Source: Pseudomonas purpurea (GTDB lineage Bacteria > Pseudomonadota > Gammaproteobacteria > Pseudomonadales > Pseudomonadaceae). From it: 64,000 nucleotides of DNA. The position numbers and the translations under genes were made by a program. The stretch is from NCBI RefSeq assembly GCF_039908635.1, contig NZ_CP150918.1:2723001-2787000 (forward strand), given 5' to 3'. Position 1 is the stretch's first letter. Each line of letters opens with the position of its first letter. This document shows positions 9,385 through 18,988 of this stretch, one piece after another. The notes below the pieces were generated by a model, which did no database searches, was not told the DNA's origin, and worked only from the letters and a program-made list of their open reading frames with translations.

Positions 9385-11640
9385 ATGTACAAAGACTTGA
9401 AATTCCCGATCCTTATCGTTCACCGCGACATCAAGGCCGACACGGTCGCCGGTGATCGGGTGCGCGGTATCGCCCGGGAGCTGGAGCAGGAAGGTTTCAG
9501 CATTTTCTCGGCGGTCGATTACGCCGAAGGACGGCTGGTCGCGTCGACGCACCACGGCCTGGCCTGCATGCTGATTGCCGCCGAAGGCGCCGGGGAAAAC
9601 ACCCATCTGTTACAGAACATGGTCGAGTTGATTCGCCTGGCCCGTGTTCGTGCGCCGCACCTGCCGATTTTTGCCTTGGGCGAACAGGTCACGCTGGAAA
9701 ACGCTCCGGCCGATGCCATGAGTGAGCTCAACCAGTTGCGCGGCATTCTTTACCTGTTCGAAGACACCGTACCGTTCCTCGCCCGGCAAGTGGCGCGGGC
9801 AGCGCGCAACTACCTCGATGGTCTGTTGCCACCGTTTTTCAAAGCGTTGGTGCAGCACACCGCCGACTCCAACTATTCCTGGCACACCCCCGGCCATGGC
9901 GGCGGCGTGGCCTACCATAAAAGCCCGGTGGGGCAAGCGTTTCATCAGTTTTTTGGTGAGAACACCTTGCGTTCGGACTTGTCGGTTTCGGTGCCGGAGC
10001 TGGGTTCGTTGCTTGATCACACCGGTCCGCTGGCCGAAGCCGAGGCACGTGCAGCGCTGAACTTTGGTGCCGACCACACGTTCTTCGTGATCAACGGCAC
10101 CTCGACCGCCAACAAGATTGTCTGGCACGCCATGGTTGGGCGCGACGATCTGGTGCTGGTGGACCGCAACTGCCATAAATCGGTGTTGCACGCGATCATC
10201 ATGACCGGGGCGATCCCGCTGTACCTGTGCCCTGAACGTAACGAGCTGGGGATTATCGGGCCGATTCCACTGAGCGAGTTCAGTCGCGAGTCGATCCAGG
10301 CCAAGATCGACGCCAGCCCGCTGACGGTGGGTCGGGTGCCCAAAGTCAAAATGGCCGTGGTCACCAACTCTACCTACGACGGCCTCTGTTACAACGCCGA
10401 GCTGATCAAGCAAAGCCTGGGCAACAGCGTCGAGGTGCTGCATTTCGATGAGGCCTGGTACGCCTATGCGGCGTTTCACGAGTTTTTCGCCGGGCGTTAC
10501 GGCATGGGCACTTCGCGCACCGCCGACAGCCCGCTGGTGTTCACGACTCACTCGACGCATAAGCTGCTCGCGGCGTTCAGCCAGGCGTCGATGATTCATG
10601 TGCAGGACGGTGGCGCCCGGCAACTGGACCGTGACCGTTTCAACGAAGCGTTCATGATGCACATCTCGACGTCGCCGCAATACAGCATCATCGCTTCACT
10701 GGACGTAGCGTCGGCCATGATGGAAGGTCCGGCCGGCCGGTCGCTGTTGCAGGAAATGTTTGATGAGGCCCTGAGTTTTCGTCGTGCGCTGGCCAATTTG
10801 CGTCAGCACATCGCCGCGGATGACTGGTGGTTTTCCATCTGGCAGCCACCCTCGGTGGAAGGCATCGACCGGGTCGTCACCGAAGACTGGCTGTTGCAGC
10901 CCGATGCCGATTGGCATGGCTTTGGCGGAGTAACGGACGACTATGTGCTGCTCGACCCGATCAAGGTGACCCTGGTCATGCCCGGCCTGACGGCGGGTGG
11001 CGCCCTGAGCGCGCGCGGGATTCCGGCGGCGGTGGTCAGCAAGTTTCTCTGGGAGCGCGGGCTGGTGGTCGAGAAGACCGGTCTGTATTCGTTCCTGGTG
11101 CTGTTTTCCATGGGCATTACCAAAGGCAAATGGAGCACGCTGTTGACCGAACTGCTGGAGTTCAAGCGCAGCTACGACGCCAACACCAGTCTGGTGACCT
11201 GCCTGCCGTGCATCGCCCGGCAGGATGTCGCGCGTTATCAGGGCATGGGGTTGCGCGATCTGTGCGATCAACTGCACGCCTGTTACCGCAGCAATGCCAC
11301 GGCCAAACACTTGAAGCGCATGTACACCGTGCTCCCGGACATCGCCATGAAACCGGCCGATGCCTACGATCATCTGGTTCGTGGCGAGGTCGAGGCCGTC
11401 TCGATCGATGCGTTGCAGGGCCGTATCGCTGCGGTAATGCTGGTGCCGTACCCACCGGGGATTCCGCTGATCATGCCCGGCGAACGCTTCACCGAGTCGA
11501 CCCGTTCGATCAACGATTACCTGGCGTTTGCCCGCACCTTCGACAGCAGCTTTCCGGGCTTTGTTGCCGATGTGCATGGCTTGCAACATGAAGACGAGGG
11601 CAATGGGCGGGTCTATACCGTCGATTGCATCAAGGTTTGA
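9385..11640 (+). CDS. ldcA: Lysine decarboxylase (PLP-dependent, Orn/Lys/Arg decarboxylase fold)
   Basis: Converts L-lysine to cadaverine. The 751-aa sequence is collinear throughout with what I recall of P. aeruginosa LdcA (PA1818), including the same length. It has an N-terminal wing/response-regulator-like domain (1-130), the PLP-binding core with Lys393 in THSTHKLLAAFSQAS, and a C-terminal domain. Position after dnaQ also matches P. aeruginosa. The GNAT gene follows 14 bases after its stop, suggesting co-transcription. Specificity for lysine rather than arginine or ornithine rests on similarity to LdcA. Confidence 0.9.
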   Translation: MYKDLKFPILIVHRDIKADTVAGDRVRGIARELEQEGFSIFSAVDYAEGRLVASTHHGLACMLIAAEGAGENTHLLQNMVELIRLARVRAPHLPIFALGEQVTLENAPADAMSELNQLRGILYLFEDTVPFLARQVARAARNYLDGLLPPFFKALVQHTADSNYSWHTPGHGGGVAYHKSPVGQAFHQFFGENTLRSDLSVSVPELGSLLDHTGPLAEAEARAALNFGADHTFFVINGTSTANKIVWHAMVGRDDLVLVDRNCHKSVLHAIIMTGAIPLYLCPERNELGIIGPIPLSEFSRESIQAKIDASPLTVGRVPKVKMAVVTNSTYDGLCYNAELIKQSLGNSVEVLHFDEAWYAYAAFHEFFAGRYGMGTSRTADSPLVFTTHSTHKLLAAFSQASMIHVQDGGARQLDRDRFNEAFMMHISTSPQYSIIASLDVASAMMEGPAGRSLLQEMFDEALSFRRALANLRQHIAADDWWFSIWQPPSVEGIDRVVTEDWLLQPDADWHGFGGVTDDYVLLDPIKVTLVMPGLTAGGALSARGIPAAVVSKFLWERGLVVEKTGLYSFLVLFSMGITKGKWSTLLTELLEFKRSYDANTSLVTCLPCIARQDVARYQGMGLRDLCDQLHACYRSNATAKHLKRMYTVLPDIAMKPADAYDHLVRGEVEAVSIDALQGRIAAVMLVPYPPGIPLIMPGERFTESTRSINDYLAFARTFDSSFPGFVADVHGLQHEDEGNGRVYTVDCIKV

Positions 11641-11654
11641 GGACGTTTCCCAGC

Positions 11655-12257
11655 ATGCAACCGGTCATGAACCCCAAGCACCCCGGACTCGCGGTGCGCG
11701 TCGCCGACGAGGGCTTTGCCCCATATGTCTGGGGCAGCGATTTCAGTTTCAATGTCAGTGCCTACGCCACGCCGCAACTGGGGCAAGCAGTCGAGCAGTG
11801 GCCGCTTGAGGCGATCACCCCGTATCGCAAGTGCTACGGCATTGATCCGGAGGAGTTCAGCAGCTTTCGCGATGCGCCCGACAGCGAGATTTTCATGGCG
11901 TTCCTGGACGACTGTCCGGTCGGGCACGTGGTGGTCAGCACTAACTGGAACGGCTTTGCCCATATCGACGAACTGGCAGTGCATGCTCCGGCACGCCGTC
12001 ATGGCGTGGCCAAGGCTTTACTGGACGTTGCGCAGTTCTGGAGTCGCAAGAAGAAGCTGCCGGGCATCATGCTGGAAACCCAGAACAACAACCTTGGCGC
12101 CTGTCGGCTCTATGAGCGCTGCGGGTATGTGTTGGGCGGGATCGACCATCTGCGTTATCGCGGGATCGACCCGAACACCGCCGAGGTGGCGATTTTCTGG
12201 TATCGCCTGTTTGATAACCCGCTGGAGAGCGTGCTCAACTCGTCAACAGCGTTGTAG
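11655..12257 (+). CDS. GNAT family N-acetyltransferase
   Basis: A 200-aa acetyltransferase. The acetyl-CoA site is visible as HIDELAVHAPARRHGVAKALL (motif A, with R-R-H-G-V-A) and CRLYERCGYVLGG (motif B). The substrate is unknown; directly following ldcA, it could act on a polyamine or a lysine-derived compound, but that is inference from position. The start at 11655 has a GAGGA site 11 bases upstream; an ATG four codons later is possible. Its 3' end overlaps the convergent LysR gene by 23 bases. Confidence 0.8.
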   Translation: MQPVMNPKHPGLAVRVADEGFAPYVWGSDFSFNVSAYATPQLGQAVEQWPLEAITPYRKCYGIDPEEFSSFRDAPDSEIFMAFLDDCPVGHVVVSTNWNGFAHIDELAVHAPARRHGVAKALLDVAQFWSRKKKLPGIMLETQNNNLGACRLYERCGYVLGGIDHLRYRGIDPNTAEVAIFWYRLFDNPLESVLNSSTAL

Positions 12258-13128
12258 CTTGCTCGGTGATGATGGCCAGCAGTGTTTGTGTTGCAGGCGA
12301 GGGCGTGGCATTGGCCAGGGTCAGGGCGTAAAGGCTGATCGGCACGGCGGGTGACACGGGGCAGACATCCAGCCCGCTGGCCTTGGCGCCGCGTGCGGTG
12401 AACGGGTCGACGATGGCCAGACCTTCCCCGGCCTCGACCATGCAGCGCATCATCTGGTGGGTCTGCACGCGTGTCTGGATCACCGGCGCGGGGCGCAAGG
12501 CCTGCAACTTGCTGTCGAACACTGCATTCAGCGGGTCATGTCCTTCCAGCCCCAACAACGCCTGACCGGCCAGGTCTTGCAGGGCAATGTATTTTTGCTT
12601 GGGTTGCAGCCAGCCGTGAGGGGCGAGCAACTGGAGCTTGCCCTGGGCGATTGCCTGGCAGTGGATATCGCTGTGTTCGGGGTCATGCAGGCTCAAACCC
12701 AGGTCGCTTTCGCGCAGCAGCAGGCTCCTGACGATGTCGCGGGTGGGCTGGGCGAGGAGTGAGCAAGGGACATCGGGGATGCGGCGGCGCAAGGCCGCGA
12801 TGCTGTGTGGCAACAAGTGTTCTGCCAGCGGCGGGGTGCAGATGATTCGCAGCGGTGGCGCCTGGTACTGCTTGAGGCTGCTGGCGAGCCGTTGCAGCGG
12901 TTCAATGGCTTCGTAGACGTGGGCAATCTCGACGTGCAGCTCACGTGCTTCGCGGGTCGCCTGCAAGCGCCCACGTACACTGGCGAACAGCATGAAACCG
13001 AGTTGCCCCTCGGCGTCGCGCAAAATCCCTTCGACCTCAGCCACCGACAACTGCAGCATTTCGGCGGCGGTGCCCAAATGGCTGGTTTGCAGGAGCGCCT
13101 GGATCACTTCGATATGACGTAAACGCAT
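12235..13128 (-). CDS. LysR family transcriptional regulator
   Basis: A 297-aa regulator with an N-terminal winged helix-turn-helix (residues 1-60; HLGTAAEMLQLSVAEVEGIL is a divergent form of the usual AAxxLxxSQPAVS helix) followed by a periplasmic-binding-like effector domain. No obvious divergent target gene lies directly upstream; the next gene at 13217-13453 is on the same strand. It converges with, and overlaps, the GNAT gene. The effector is unknown. Confidence 0.85.
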   Translation of the reverse strand: MRLRHIEVIQALLQTSHLGTAAEMLQLSVAEVEGILRDAEGQLGFMLFASVRGRLQATREARELHVEIAHVYEAIEPLQRLASSLKQYQAPPLRIICTPPLAEHLLPHSIAALRRRIPDVPCSLLAQPTRDIVRSLLLRESDLGLSLHDPEHSDIHCQAIAQGKLQLLAPHGWLQPKQKYIALQDLAGQALLGLEGHDPLNAVFDSKLQALRPAPVIQTRVQTHQMMRCMVEAGEGLAIVDPFTARGAKASGLDVCPVSPAVPISLYALTLANATPSPATQTLLAIITEQATTLLTS

Positions 13129-13216
13129 GCGTGAAGTCCATGTTCAGCAGGTGAGGGATTCAGTGACTGAATCCTAACCCAAGTCCGCGCATATGACTTC
13201 TGCTCATAACGGCGGG

Positions 13217-13453
13217 TTATGAGGCAACGTTGGTTTCCGGTTCGCGGATGATGGTGACATTTGACTGCACCAACAAGAACTCATTCTCGTCGAGCTTGTT
13301 GACGCGATCGCCAATGGCCAGACGATAGGTGGTGACGGGCTCCGAGCCGGCGATGCCGTCTGAAGACGGGGTGGATTCCTGGAACTCATGCACTGAATAG
13401 ACACGGCCTTCGGCGTCTCTTGCATGGAATTGTCCGACGAGTACTGCTGCCAT
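13217..13453 (-). CDS. Small conserved hypothetical protein (78 aa)
   Basis: Encodes 78 residues with no signal peptide and no membrane segment; the sequence (AVLVGQFHARDAEGRVYSVHEFQE, then YRLAIGDRVNKLDENEFLLV) looks like a small all-beta protein. An AGAGG ribosome site lies 10 bases before the ATG. I do not recognise the family by function. It stands alone between the LysR gene and chrR. Confidence 0.65.
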   Translation of the reverse strand: MAAVLVGQFHARDAEGRVYSVHEFQESTPSSDGIAGSEPVTTYRLAIGDRVNKLDENEFLLVQSNVTIIREPETNVAS

Positions 13454-13636
13454 CTGCTTAGAACCTCTGGAGATAAGACACTCAATTTGCGGTTCTGTAG
13501 ACCGTCGTTAAGCGCGGTAAGTTTTCCTGCGGGAAAAAAATAGTCGAGTGGGGCGATTCTGTGAATCGGCGTGCATTGATTGCACCGAATCATCTATAAC
13601 TACTGGCTCCTTTAGCCAGATAGTCGGGAACTCCCC

Positions 13637-14194
13637 ATGAGCAAGGTTTATACGGTTGCTGTGCTGGTCGGTAGCTTGAGAAAACAGTCGATCAACCGCA
13701 AAGTCGCGTTGGCGCTGGCCGAATTGGCTCCGGCAAATCTCAAGCTGAACATCGTCGAAATTGGCGATTTGCCACTCTACAACGAAGACATCGACGTAGC
13801 ACCGCCCGCAGCCTACAGCACTTTCCGAAATCAGGTGAGCTCATCCGACGCAGTGCTGTTCGTGACACCGGAATACAACCGCTCGGTTCCGGCCCCCATG
13901 AAGAACGCGATTGACGTCGGTTCGCGGCCTTATGGCAAGAGTGCCTGGAGTGGCAAGCCGGGTGCCGTGATCAGCGCATCGCCCGGCGCCATTGGCGGTT
14001 TTGGTGCCAATCACCATCTGCGTCAGTCGCTGGTGTTCCTCGATGTGCCTTGCATGCAGCAGCCCGAGGCCTACCTGAGCGGCGCAGGCTCGATGTTTGA
14101 TGAGGCAGGCAAGTTATCCGAAGCGACGAGGCCGTTCCTGCAAAAATTTATCGATGCCTATGGCGCCTGGGTCGAGTTGCACAAGAAGGCCTGA
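13637..14194 (+). CDS. chrR: NAD(P)H-dependent FMN reductase, chromate/quinone reductase
   Basis: Flavodoxin-fold enzyme of 185 aa that reduces quinones and can reduce chromate. It closely resembles P. putida ChrR in length and blocks: the FMN-phosphate loop VGSLRKQSINRK near the N-terminus, the EIGDLPLYNEDI stretch, and LFVTPEYNRSVPAPMKNAIDVGSRP around residue 75. Physiologically it probably protects against redox stress by two-electron quinone reduction. It precedes arsR-arsB in the same direction with a 122-base gap, so joint regulation is possible but not shown. Confidence 0.88.
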   Translation: MSKVYTVAVLVGSLRKQSINRKVALALAELAPANLKLNIVEIGDLPLYNEDIDVAPPAAYSTFRNQVSSSDAVLFVTPEYNRSVPAPMKNAIDVGSRPYGKSAWSGKPGAVISASPGAIGGFGANHHLRQSLVFLDVPCMQQPEAYLSGAGSMFDEAGKLSEATRPFLQKFIDAYGAWVELHKKA

Positions 14195-14316
14195 CGCAAT
14201 GCCGGACGGTGCGCGGGGATACCGCGCGCCATTCGGGGATGATTGAACCCGTGGCTTTACGGGATGGGCGCAATTCAATATATTCGCCAATCCATATGTG
14301 TTTCGATTTCCTGCTC

Positions 14317-14712
14317 ATGTCCGAAATCCTCAATCCCACAGAGCTGTTCAAGGCTCTGGCCGACGAAACCCGCAGCCGAATTGCCTTGCTGGTTGTTCGC
14401 GAAGGCGAGCTGTGCGTGTGCGAGCTGACCGCAGCGCTGGAGCTCAGCCAACCTAAAATCTCTCGCCATCTGGCGCAGTTGCGCAGCACCGGGGTACTGG
14501 CGGATCGCCGTCAGGGGCAATGGATTTTTTATCGCCTGCACCCGCAACTGTCGCCATGGGCGGTCACTTTGCTGCAAGGCACGCTTGAGGCCAATCAGGC
14601 CCTGGCTCGCTGCCGACGTGCAGCGCTTGCAAGCCATGAACGAGCGGCCGACACGCTGCTGCTGATTCCTACCTTTCACATTCTGTTATTCAAAGGCTGT
14701 TGCGCATGCTGA
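14317..14712 (+). CDS. arsR: ArsR family arsenite-responsive repressor
   Basis: A 131-aa SmtB/ArsR repressor. The metalloid site ELCVCEL (Cys33, Cys35) lies at the start of the recognition helix region, as in E. coli type ArsR, followed by [19 protein letters not shown]. The tail ends in an extra Cys-rich GCCAC. An in-frame TTG-initiated extension upstream is rejected because it adds 36 non-family residues. The stop codon overlaps the arsB start by 7 bases, so the two are translationally coupled. The AT-rich stretch at about 14270-14310 is the likely operator/promoter. Confidence 0.9.
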   Translation: MSEILNPTELFKALADETRSRIALLVVREGELCVCELTAALELSQPKISRHLAQLRSTGVLADRRQGQWIFYRLHPQLSPWAVTLLQGTLEANQALARCRRAALASHERAADTLLLIPTFHILLFKGCCAC

Positions 14713-15989
14713 CCGCGTCGTTGATTTTTCTGCTGACCATTACCTTGGTGATCTGGCAACCCAAAGGCCTGGGCGTTGGCTGGAGTGCCGTGCTGGGCGC
14801 TGTGCTGGCGCTGTTGGCCGGCGTGGTGCAGGTCAGCGATATTGCGGTGGTCTGGGAGATCATCTGGAACGCCACCGGGACTTTTGTTGCACTGATCATC
14901 ATCAGCCTGCTGCTGGACGAGGCCGGGTTCTTTGCCTGGGCGGCGTTGCATGTTGCGCGTTGGGGGCGCGGCAGCGGACGCAAGCTGTTCGCCTACATGG
15001 TGTTGCTGGGGGCGCTGGTGTCAGCCTTGTTTGCCAATGACGGCGCGGCGCTGATCCTCACGCCGATTGTCATCTCGATGCTGCTGGCGTTGCGTTTTTC
15101 AAAAACCGCGACCCTGGCATTTGTGATGGGCGCCGGGTTTATCGCCGACACCGCGAGCCTGCCGCTGGTGGTGTCGAACCTGGTCAACATTGTTTCGGCG
15201 GACTTTTTTCACATCGGTTTCAATCGCTACGCGGCGGTGATGGTGCCGGTGAACCTGGTGAGTGTCGGCGCGACGCTGGCGGTATTGATGTGGTTTTTTC
15301 GTCGAGACATTCCGCGTGATTATGCTCCCGAAGACCTGGCAGACCCGGCCAGTGCAATCCACGACAAAGCCACGTTCATGGCTGGCTGGTGCGTGTTGGT
15401 GATTTTGCTGCTCGGCTGTTTTGTCCTGGAAGCCTGGGGCATTCCCATCAGTGCAATCTCGGCGGTGTGCGCTGCGTTGCTGTTGGCCATTGCCGCACGA
15501 GGGCACAAGATCTCCACGCGCAAGGTGATGAAAGAGGCGCCCTGGCACATCGTGATTTTTTCGCTGGGCATGTACCTCGTGGTGTACGGCTTGCGCAACG
15601 CGGGCCTGACCGCGTACCTGGCCGGCTGGCTCGACGTTTTTGCCGGTTACGGGGTGTGGGGCGCCGCGATGGGCACCGGGCTGCTGACCGCGCTGCTGTC
15701 CTCGATCATGAACAACCTGCCGACCGTGCTGATTGGCGCCTTGTCGATTGATGCCAGCCAGGCCACGGGGGTGGTGAAGGAGGCGATGGTCTACGCCAAC
15801 GTGATCGGCAGTGACCTGGGGCCGAAAATCACGCCGATCGGCAGCCTGGCCACGTTGCTCTGGCTGCATGTGCTGGAACGCAAGGACATCCTCATCGGTT
15901 GGGGGTACTACTTCAAGGTCGGGATCGTGCTGACGGTGCCGGTATTGCTGGTGACCCTGGCCGCCCTGGCGATGAGGTTGTCCGTTTGA
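14706..15989 (+). CDS. arsB: Arsenite efflux permease ArsB
   Basis: Inner-membrane As(III)/Sb(III)-proton antiporter of 427 aa, close to the length of the E. coli protein. Many hydrophobic helices are evident, with the conserved [15 protein letters not shown] and [18 protein letters not shown] segments and a late [17 protein letters not shown] motif. It overlaps arsR. No arsC or arsH follows: the next gene, on the opposite strand, ends 5 bases after the arsB stop. Arsenate resistance would therefore need a reductase encoded elsewhere. Confidence 0.93.
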   Translation: MLTASLIFLLTITLVIWQPKGLGVGWSAVLGAVLALLAGVVQVSDIAVVWEIIWNATGTFVALIIISLLLDEAGFFAWAALHVARWGRGSGRKLFAYMVLLGALVSALFANDGAALILTPIVISMLLALRFSKTATLAFVMGAGFIADTASLPLVVSNLVNIVSADFFHIGFNRYAAVMVPVNLVSVGATLAVLMWFFRRDIPRDYAPEDLADPASAIHDKATFMAGWCVLVILLLGCFVLEAWGIPISAISAVCAALLLAIAARGHKISTRKVMKEAPWHIVIFSLGMYLVVYGLRNAGLTAYLAGWLDVFAGYGVWGAAMGTGLLTALLSSIMNNLPTVLIGALSIDASQATGVVKEAMVYANVIGSDLGPKITPIGSLATLLWLHVLERKDILIGWGYYFKVGIVLTVPVLLVTLAALAMRLSV

Positions 15990-15994
15990 CGGGT

Positions 15995-16861
15995 TTATTC
16001 CGGGCGCTGGATCATGAAGCCAATGCCCGCAGGTTTGAGGAATAACTCCAGCAAGGTGTCTTGCTGACGGCGTGGGAGGTGCTCGCAGCGCTCAATCAGC
16101 GTCTTCGACCACGCCAGGGCGCTCGGCGCAGGCCAGGGCGCGCCGTTGGCCTCGAAGATCTGGATGAAGTTGAAGCCAGCCTGCTCAACGAGGCCGTAGA
16201 GCTCTTCTACCCGGAAATCGCCGTCGCGAGGGTGATAGACCACGTCGTGAAGGTTGATCAGTTTTTCTTGTTCGGTTTTCTCTTCGCCATAGACCAGCGG
16301 GCGGAAATGCGCCGGGATCAGGTCCTCGATCAGCTTCAATCTGTCGGGGTGGGACGCGTCGATCGCCAGGTGCGTGAGCATTTCGCGCAGATCATGCAGC
16401 TCCCGGCGCCCCAGCGAAGCGTAAGTCCAGAGGTAGCAATAGCCACCTGGTCGCACGAAGTTGAACAGTTTGTTCAAGCCTGCCTGGATGTCATGCAGGT
16501 GATGGAGTACGCCGTGGCAATAGACAAAATCAAAGCCCTTGAGATCGGGATTGTCCTCGTTCAGGTCACGCTGCTCGAACGTCAGGTTGGCGACTTCCCT
16601 GGAGACTTTGAGGTCACGGGCATAACGAATCGAGTTCTGTGAGCGGTCAAAGGCCAGGATTTCAAGCTCCGGGCACTGTTCGGCCCAGTCGACGGTGACG
16701 CAGCCCGTGCCGCAACCGACTTCAAGGGCGCGCCCCTTGATCGCCTTGCTCCTGATCGCCGGGATCAGGAATGTCCCCGCGTAATCGTTGTGGTTGCCAA
16801 AGGTGGGGTAAGGGTATGCCTCGTACATCCCGATCACCTGGTTATCCTTGTCCTTATCCAT
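15995..16861 (-). CDS. Class I SAM-dependent methyltransferase, last gene of putative biosynthetic operon
   Basis: A 288-aa methyltransferase with a clean SAM-binding motif I (ALEVGCGTGCVTVDWA) and the post-II GFDFVYCHGVLHHLHD segment typical of small-molecule methyltransferases. The N-terminal YEAYPYPTFGNHNDY resembles the methyltransferase group found in polysaccharide and secondary-metabolite loci. The start at 16861 is chosen because GGGAG sits five bases before it and an upstream ATG would include that site. It lies 45 bases after the MATE gene in the same operon and is predicted to methylate the operon's product or an intermediate. Acceptor unknown. Confidence 0.78.
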   Translation of the reverse strand: MDKDKDNQVIGMYEAYPYPTFGNHNDYAGTFLIPAIRSKAIKGRALEVGCGTGCVTVDWAEQCPELEILAFDRSQNSIRYARDLKVSREVANLTFEQRDLNEDNPDLKGFDFVYCHGVLHHLHDIQAGLNKLFNFVRPGGYCYLWTYASLGRRELHDLREMLTHLAIDASHPDRLKLIEDLIPAHFRPLVYGEEKTEQEKLINLHDVVYHPRDGDFRVEELYGLVEQAGFNFIQIFEANGAPWPAPSALAWSKTLIERCEHLPRRQQDTLLELFLKPAGIGFMIQRPE

Positions 16862-16906
16862 ACTGACTCCCATTGCAGGTGGTTTGAGCCCGTGCGGCTC
16901 GGTTGA

Positions 16907-18274
16907 TCAATACTCAAGCGTGACGTCCAGCCTGGCCTGGTGGGCATGCTGCTTCCATTGGCCGCTGCGCCATCGGCGGTACATCAGCAGGCCGCGGCAC
17001 CATTCGTCCAGGGTCATGGCGATCCAGATGCCGATCAGCCCCAGTTCAAAGTGTGCGGCGAGTGTCCAGCCGCCGAGCACCATGATTCCCCAGATGGAGA
17101 GGGGCGCGACCAAGAGGATGTAGCGAATATCCCCGGTGGCCCTCAAGGCATTGACCACGACAAAGTTCAGGACCCTGCCGGGCTCTAGAATGAGCCCGAT
17201 GAGCATCAGTTTGGCGCCGGTGGAAATGATCTCGGGGTTGTCGGTGAACAGGGCGAGCAGGAAAGGCGTGGCACACGCCACGGTAATGGACATGGGCACC
17301 GCAATCATCAGGCCGATTTTCAGGCTTCGGTGCAATTGTCGGTTGGCCGCCTCGATGTCCCCGGCGCCGATCATGTGCCCGACGATAATCTCCGTGGCCA
17401 GGCCGATGGCGATGCTGTAGACCATCACCATCAAGACGATCTGAATCGTGTAGGTCAGGGTCGCCAGGGTGTTGCCACCCAGGCTGGCGCACAGGGCGGT
17501 GATGGTCATGTAGCCCAGGAACCAGCAAATGCCTTCGCCTGCCGCTGGCAGCCCCAACTGGAGAATGCGTTTGAAGGTGCGCGGGTCGAAGCTGACGATG
17601 TGCTTGAACTCAAAGACGAAGCCGGTATGGCGTTTCACCAGAAACCACAGGATGCAGCAGGCAATGATCCGGCTGACCACCGTGGAGATGGACACACCCA
17701 ACACCCCGAGTTCGGGAAGGCCGAAGTGCCCGTACAGCAGCAGGTAGTTGCCGCCCAGGGTCAGGATGTTCTGCGCAAGTGCCACGATCATGGGGGCCTT
17801 GGTATGCCCGTTGGCGCGAAGAATCGCACACAGGCATTGCATCTGCGCCTCGATGAAGAGCGTGCCGCCCACCAGCATCAAGAACGGATAGGCCAGTTCG
17901 CGCAAATCGAAGGTCAGGTGCAAGGCCGCGAATATGTCGCCCGGAAACAGCAACACCAAGGCGCTGATGATCAGGCCCAGCCACGTGCAGGCCGTCATCG
18001 CATTCCTGGCGATCCGGTTCGCCCCGGCAGGGTCATTGGCGCCCAGGTGGTGGGTGGTCAGGATGCTCGAACCAATGGCCAGCGGCCCGAACAGCAGAAT
18101 GGCCAGCACATTGATCTGATTGGTCGATCCCACCGCCGCAACGGCCTGGTCCGAGATATGGCTGATCATGAAGGTATCGATCAGCCCGACGGACAAGCGC
18201 AGCAGTTGCTCGATCAGGATCGGCCAGGCCAGGTGCAAGGCACCTCGGCTCATGACTGAGGAGGGGGCGCTCAT
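16907..18274 (-). CDS. MATE family efflux transporter
   Basis: Multidrug and toxin extrusion antiporter, 455 aa with about 12 hydrophobic helices. The N-terminal helix starts LHLAWPILIEQLLRLSVGLIDTFMISHIS, the usual MATE opening, and the two halves repeat the pattern. It begins 4 bases after the YdcF-like gene, so it is part of the same transcript. In this context it is the likely exporter for the product of the operon, giving secretion and self-protection; that role is inference. Confidence 0.85.
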   Translation of the reverse strand: MSAPSSVMSRGALHLAWPILIEQLLRLSVGLIDTFMISHISDQAVAAVGSTNQINVLAILLFGPLAIGSSILTTHHLGANDPAGANRIARNAMTACTWLGLIISALVLLFPGDIFAALHLTFDLRELAYPFLMLVGGTLFIEAQMQCLCAILRANGHTKAPMIVALAQNILTLGGNYLLLYGHFGLPELGVLGVSISTVVSRIIACCILWFLVKRHTGFVFEFKHIVSFDPRTFKRILQLGLPAAGEGICWFLGYMTITALCASLGGNTLATLTYTIQIVLMVMVYSIAIGLATEIIVGHMIGAGDIEAANRQLHRSLKIGLMIAVPMSITVACATPFLLALFTDNPEIISTGAKLMLIGLILEPGRVLNFVVVNALRATGDIRYILLVAPLSIWGIMVLGGWTLAAHFELGLIGIWIAMTLDEWCRGLLMYRRWRSGQWKQHAHQARLDVTLEY

Positions 18275-18278
18275 CGCA

Positions 18279-18932
18279 TCATTCTTGCGCGGCCTTGATC
18301 AAATGGCCGCTGAAACCCTGCTTGACCAGATACTCCCACGCATTGAGAACCGACTCTGGCAGGGCATGTTCGGCCTGGAAGCCGAGCTTTGGGTATTCGA
18401 TGATCCGCTGTATATCCCCGACCATTTCCTCGATCAAACCGTACAGACCGACGATGTTGGAGACATCGGCCGGGAACCGGATGTCCGGTGCGTCCAGGGA
18501 CGCCTGGAGTTCGGGCCAGACTTTTTTCACGACCAGGCCAAGGCGCAAAATGGCATTGGGTTTGGTCAGGACGATGGCGCTGTTCAACTCACCGAACAGC
18601 GCTTTGGTAAAGGCAATGTTCTCACCGAAATTGGTGGCCTTGTCCTCGACAAAAATGGCGCTGGCAGGCACACCCGACTCGAGGGCCAGGCGCCGGAAAA
18701 CGTGGGACTCGGGGTCTTCCCAGAGGTGGTGAGTCCAGTTGCCCTTGTTGCCAGTGAAGATGATCACGGGCGCCAGGCCTTGCTTGTACAGCGCGCAGGC
18801 GTGTTCTCCCACCCTCAGGTCATAAGAACAACAAACGATGATCGCGTCGCTGGGCGTGTGTTGACGGCCTGAAGACATGTAGTCCCAGAGCTGGGTGGCG
18901 CATTGCAGGGTGCGTGTCGGCTTTTCGCTCAT
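18279..18932 (-). CDS. YdcF/DUF218-like protein
   Basis: A 217-aa protein of the ElyC/SanA/YdcF superfamily: DAIIVCCSYDLRVGEHACALYKQGLAPVIIFTGNKGN, then ATNFGENIAFTKAL and a third block AIVLTKPNAILRLGLVVKKVWP. It lacks the membrane anchor of SanA/ElyC and so resembles cytosolic E. coli YdcF, which binds SAM but has no defined reaction. Within this operon it sits between a glycosyltransferase and an exporter, so a tailoring or quality-control role for a small glycoside is conceivable. I cannot assign a reaction. Confidence 0.75.
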   Translation of the reverse strand: MSEKPTRTLQCATQLWDYMSSGRQHTPSDAIIVCCSYDLRVGEHACALYKQGLAPVIIFTGNKGNWTHHLWEDPESHVFRRLALESGVPASAIFVEDKATNFGENIAFTKALFGELNSAIVLTKPNAILRLGLVVKKVWPELQASLDAPDIRFPADVSNIVGLYGLIEEMVGDIQRIIEYPKLGFQAEHALPESVLNAWEYLVKQGFSGHLIKAAQE

Positions 18933-18988
18933 CGTAGGTCCGTTTACGTGGTCGTGGTTGAGGCGGCGTGCAGCTGTTGATCCGGGAT

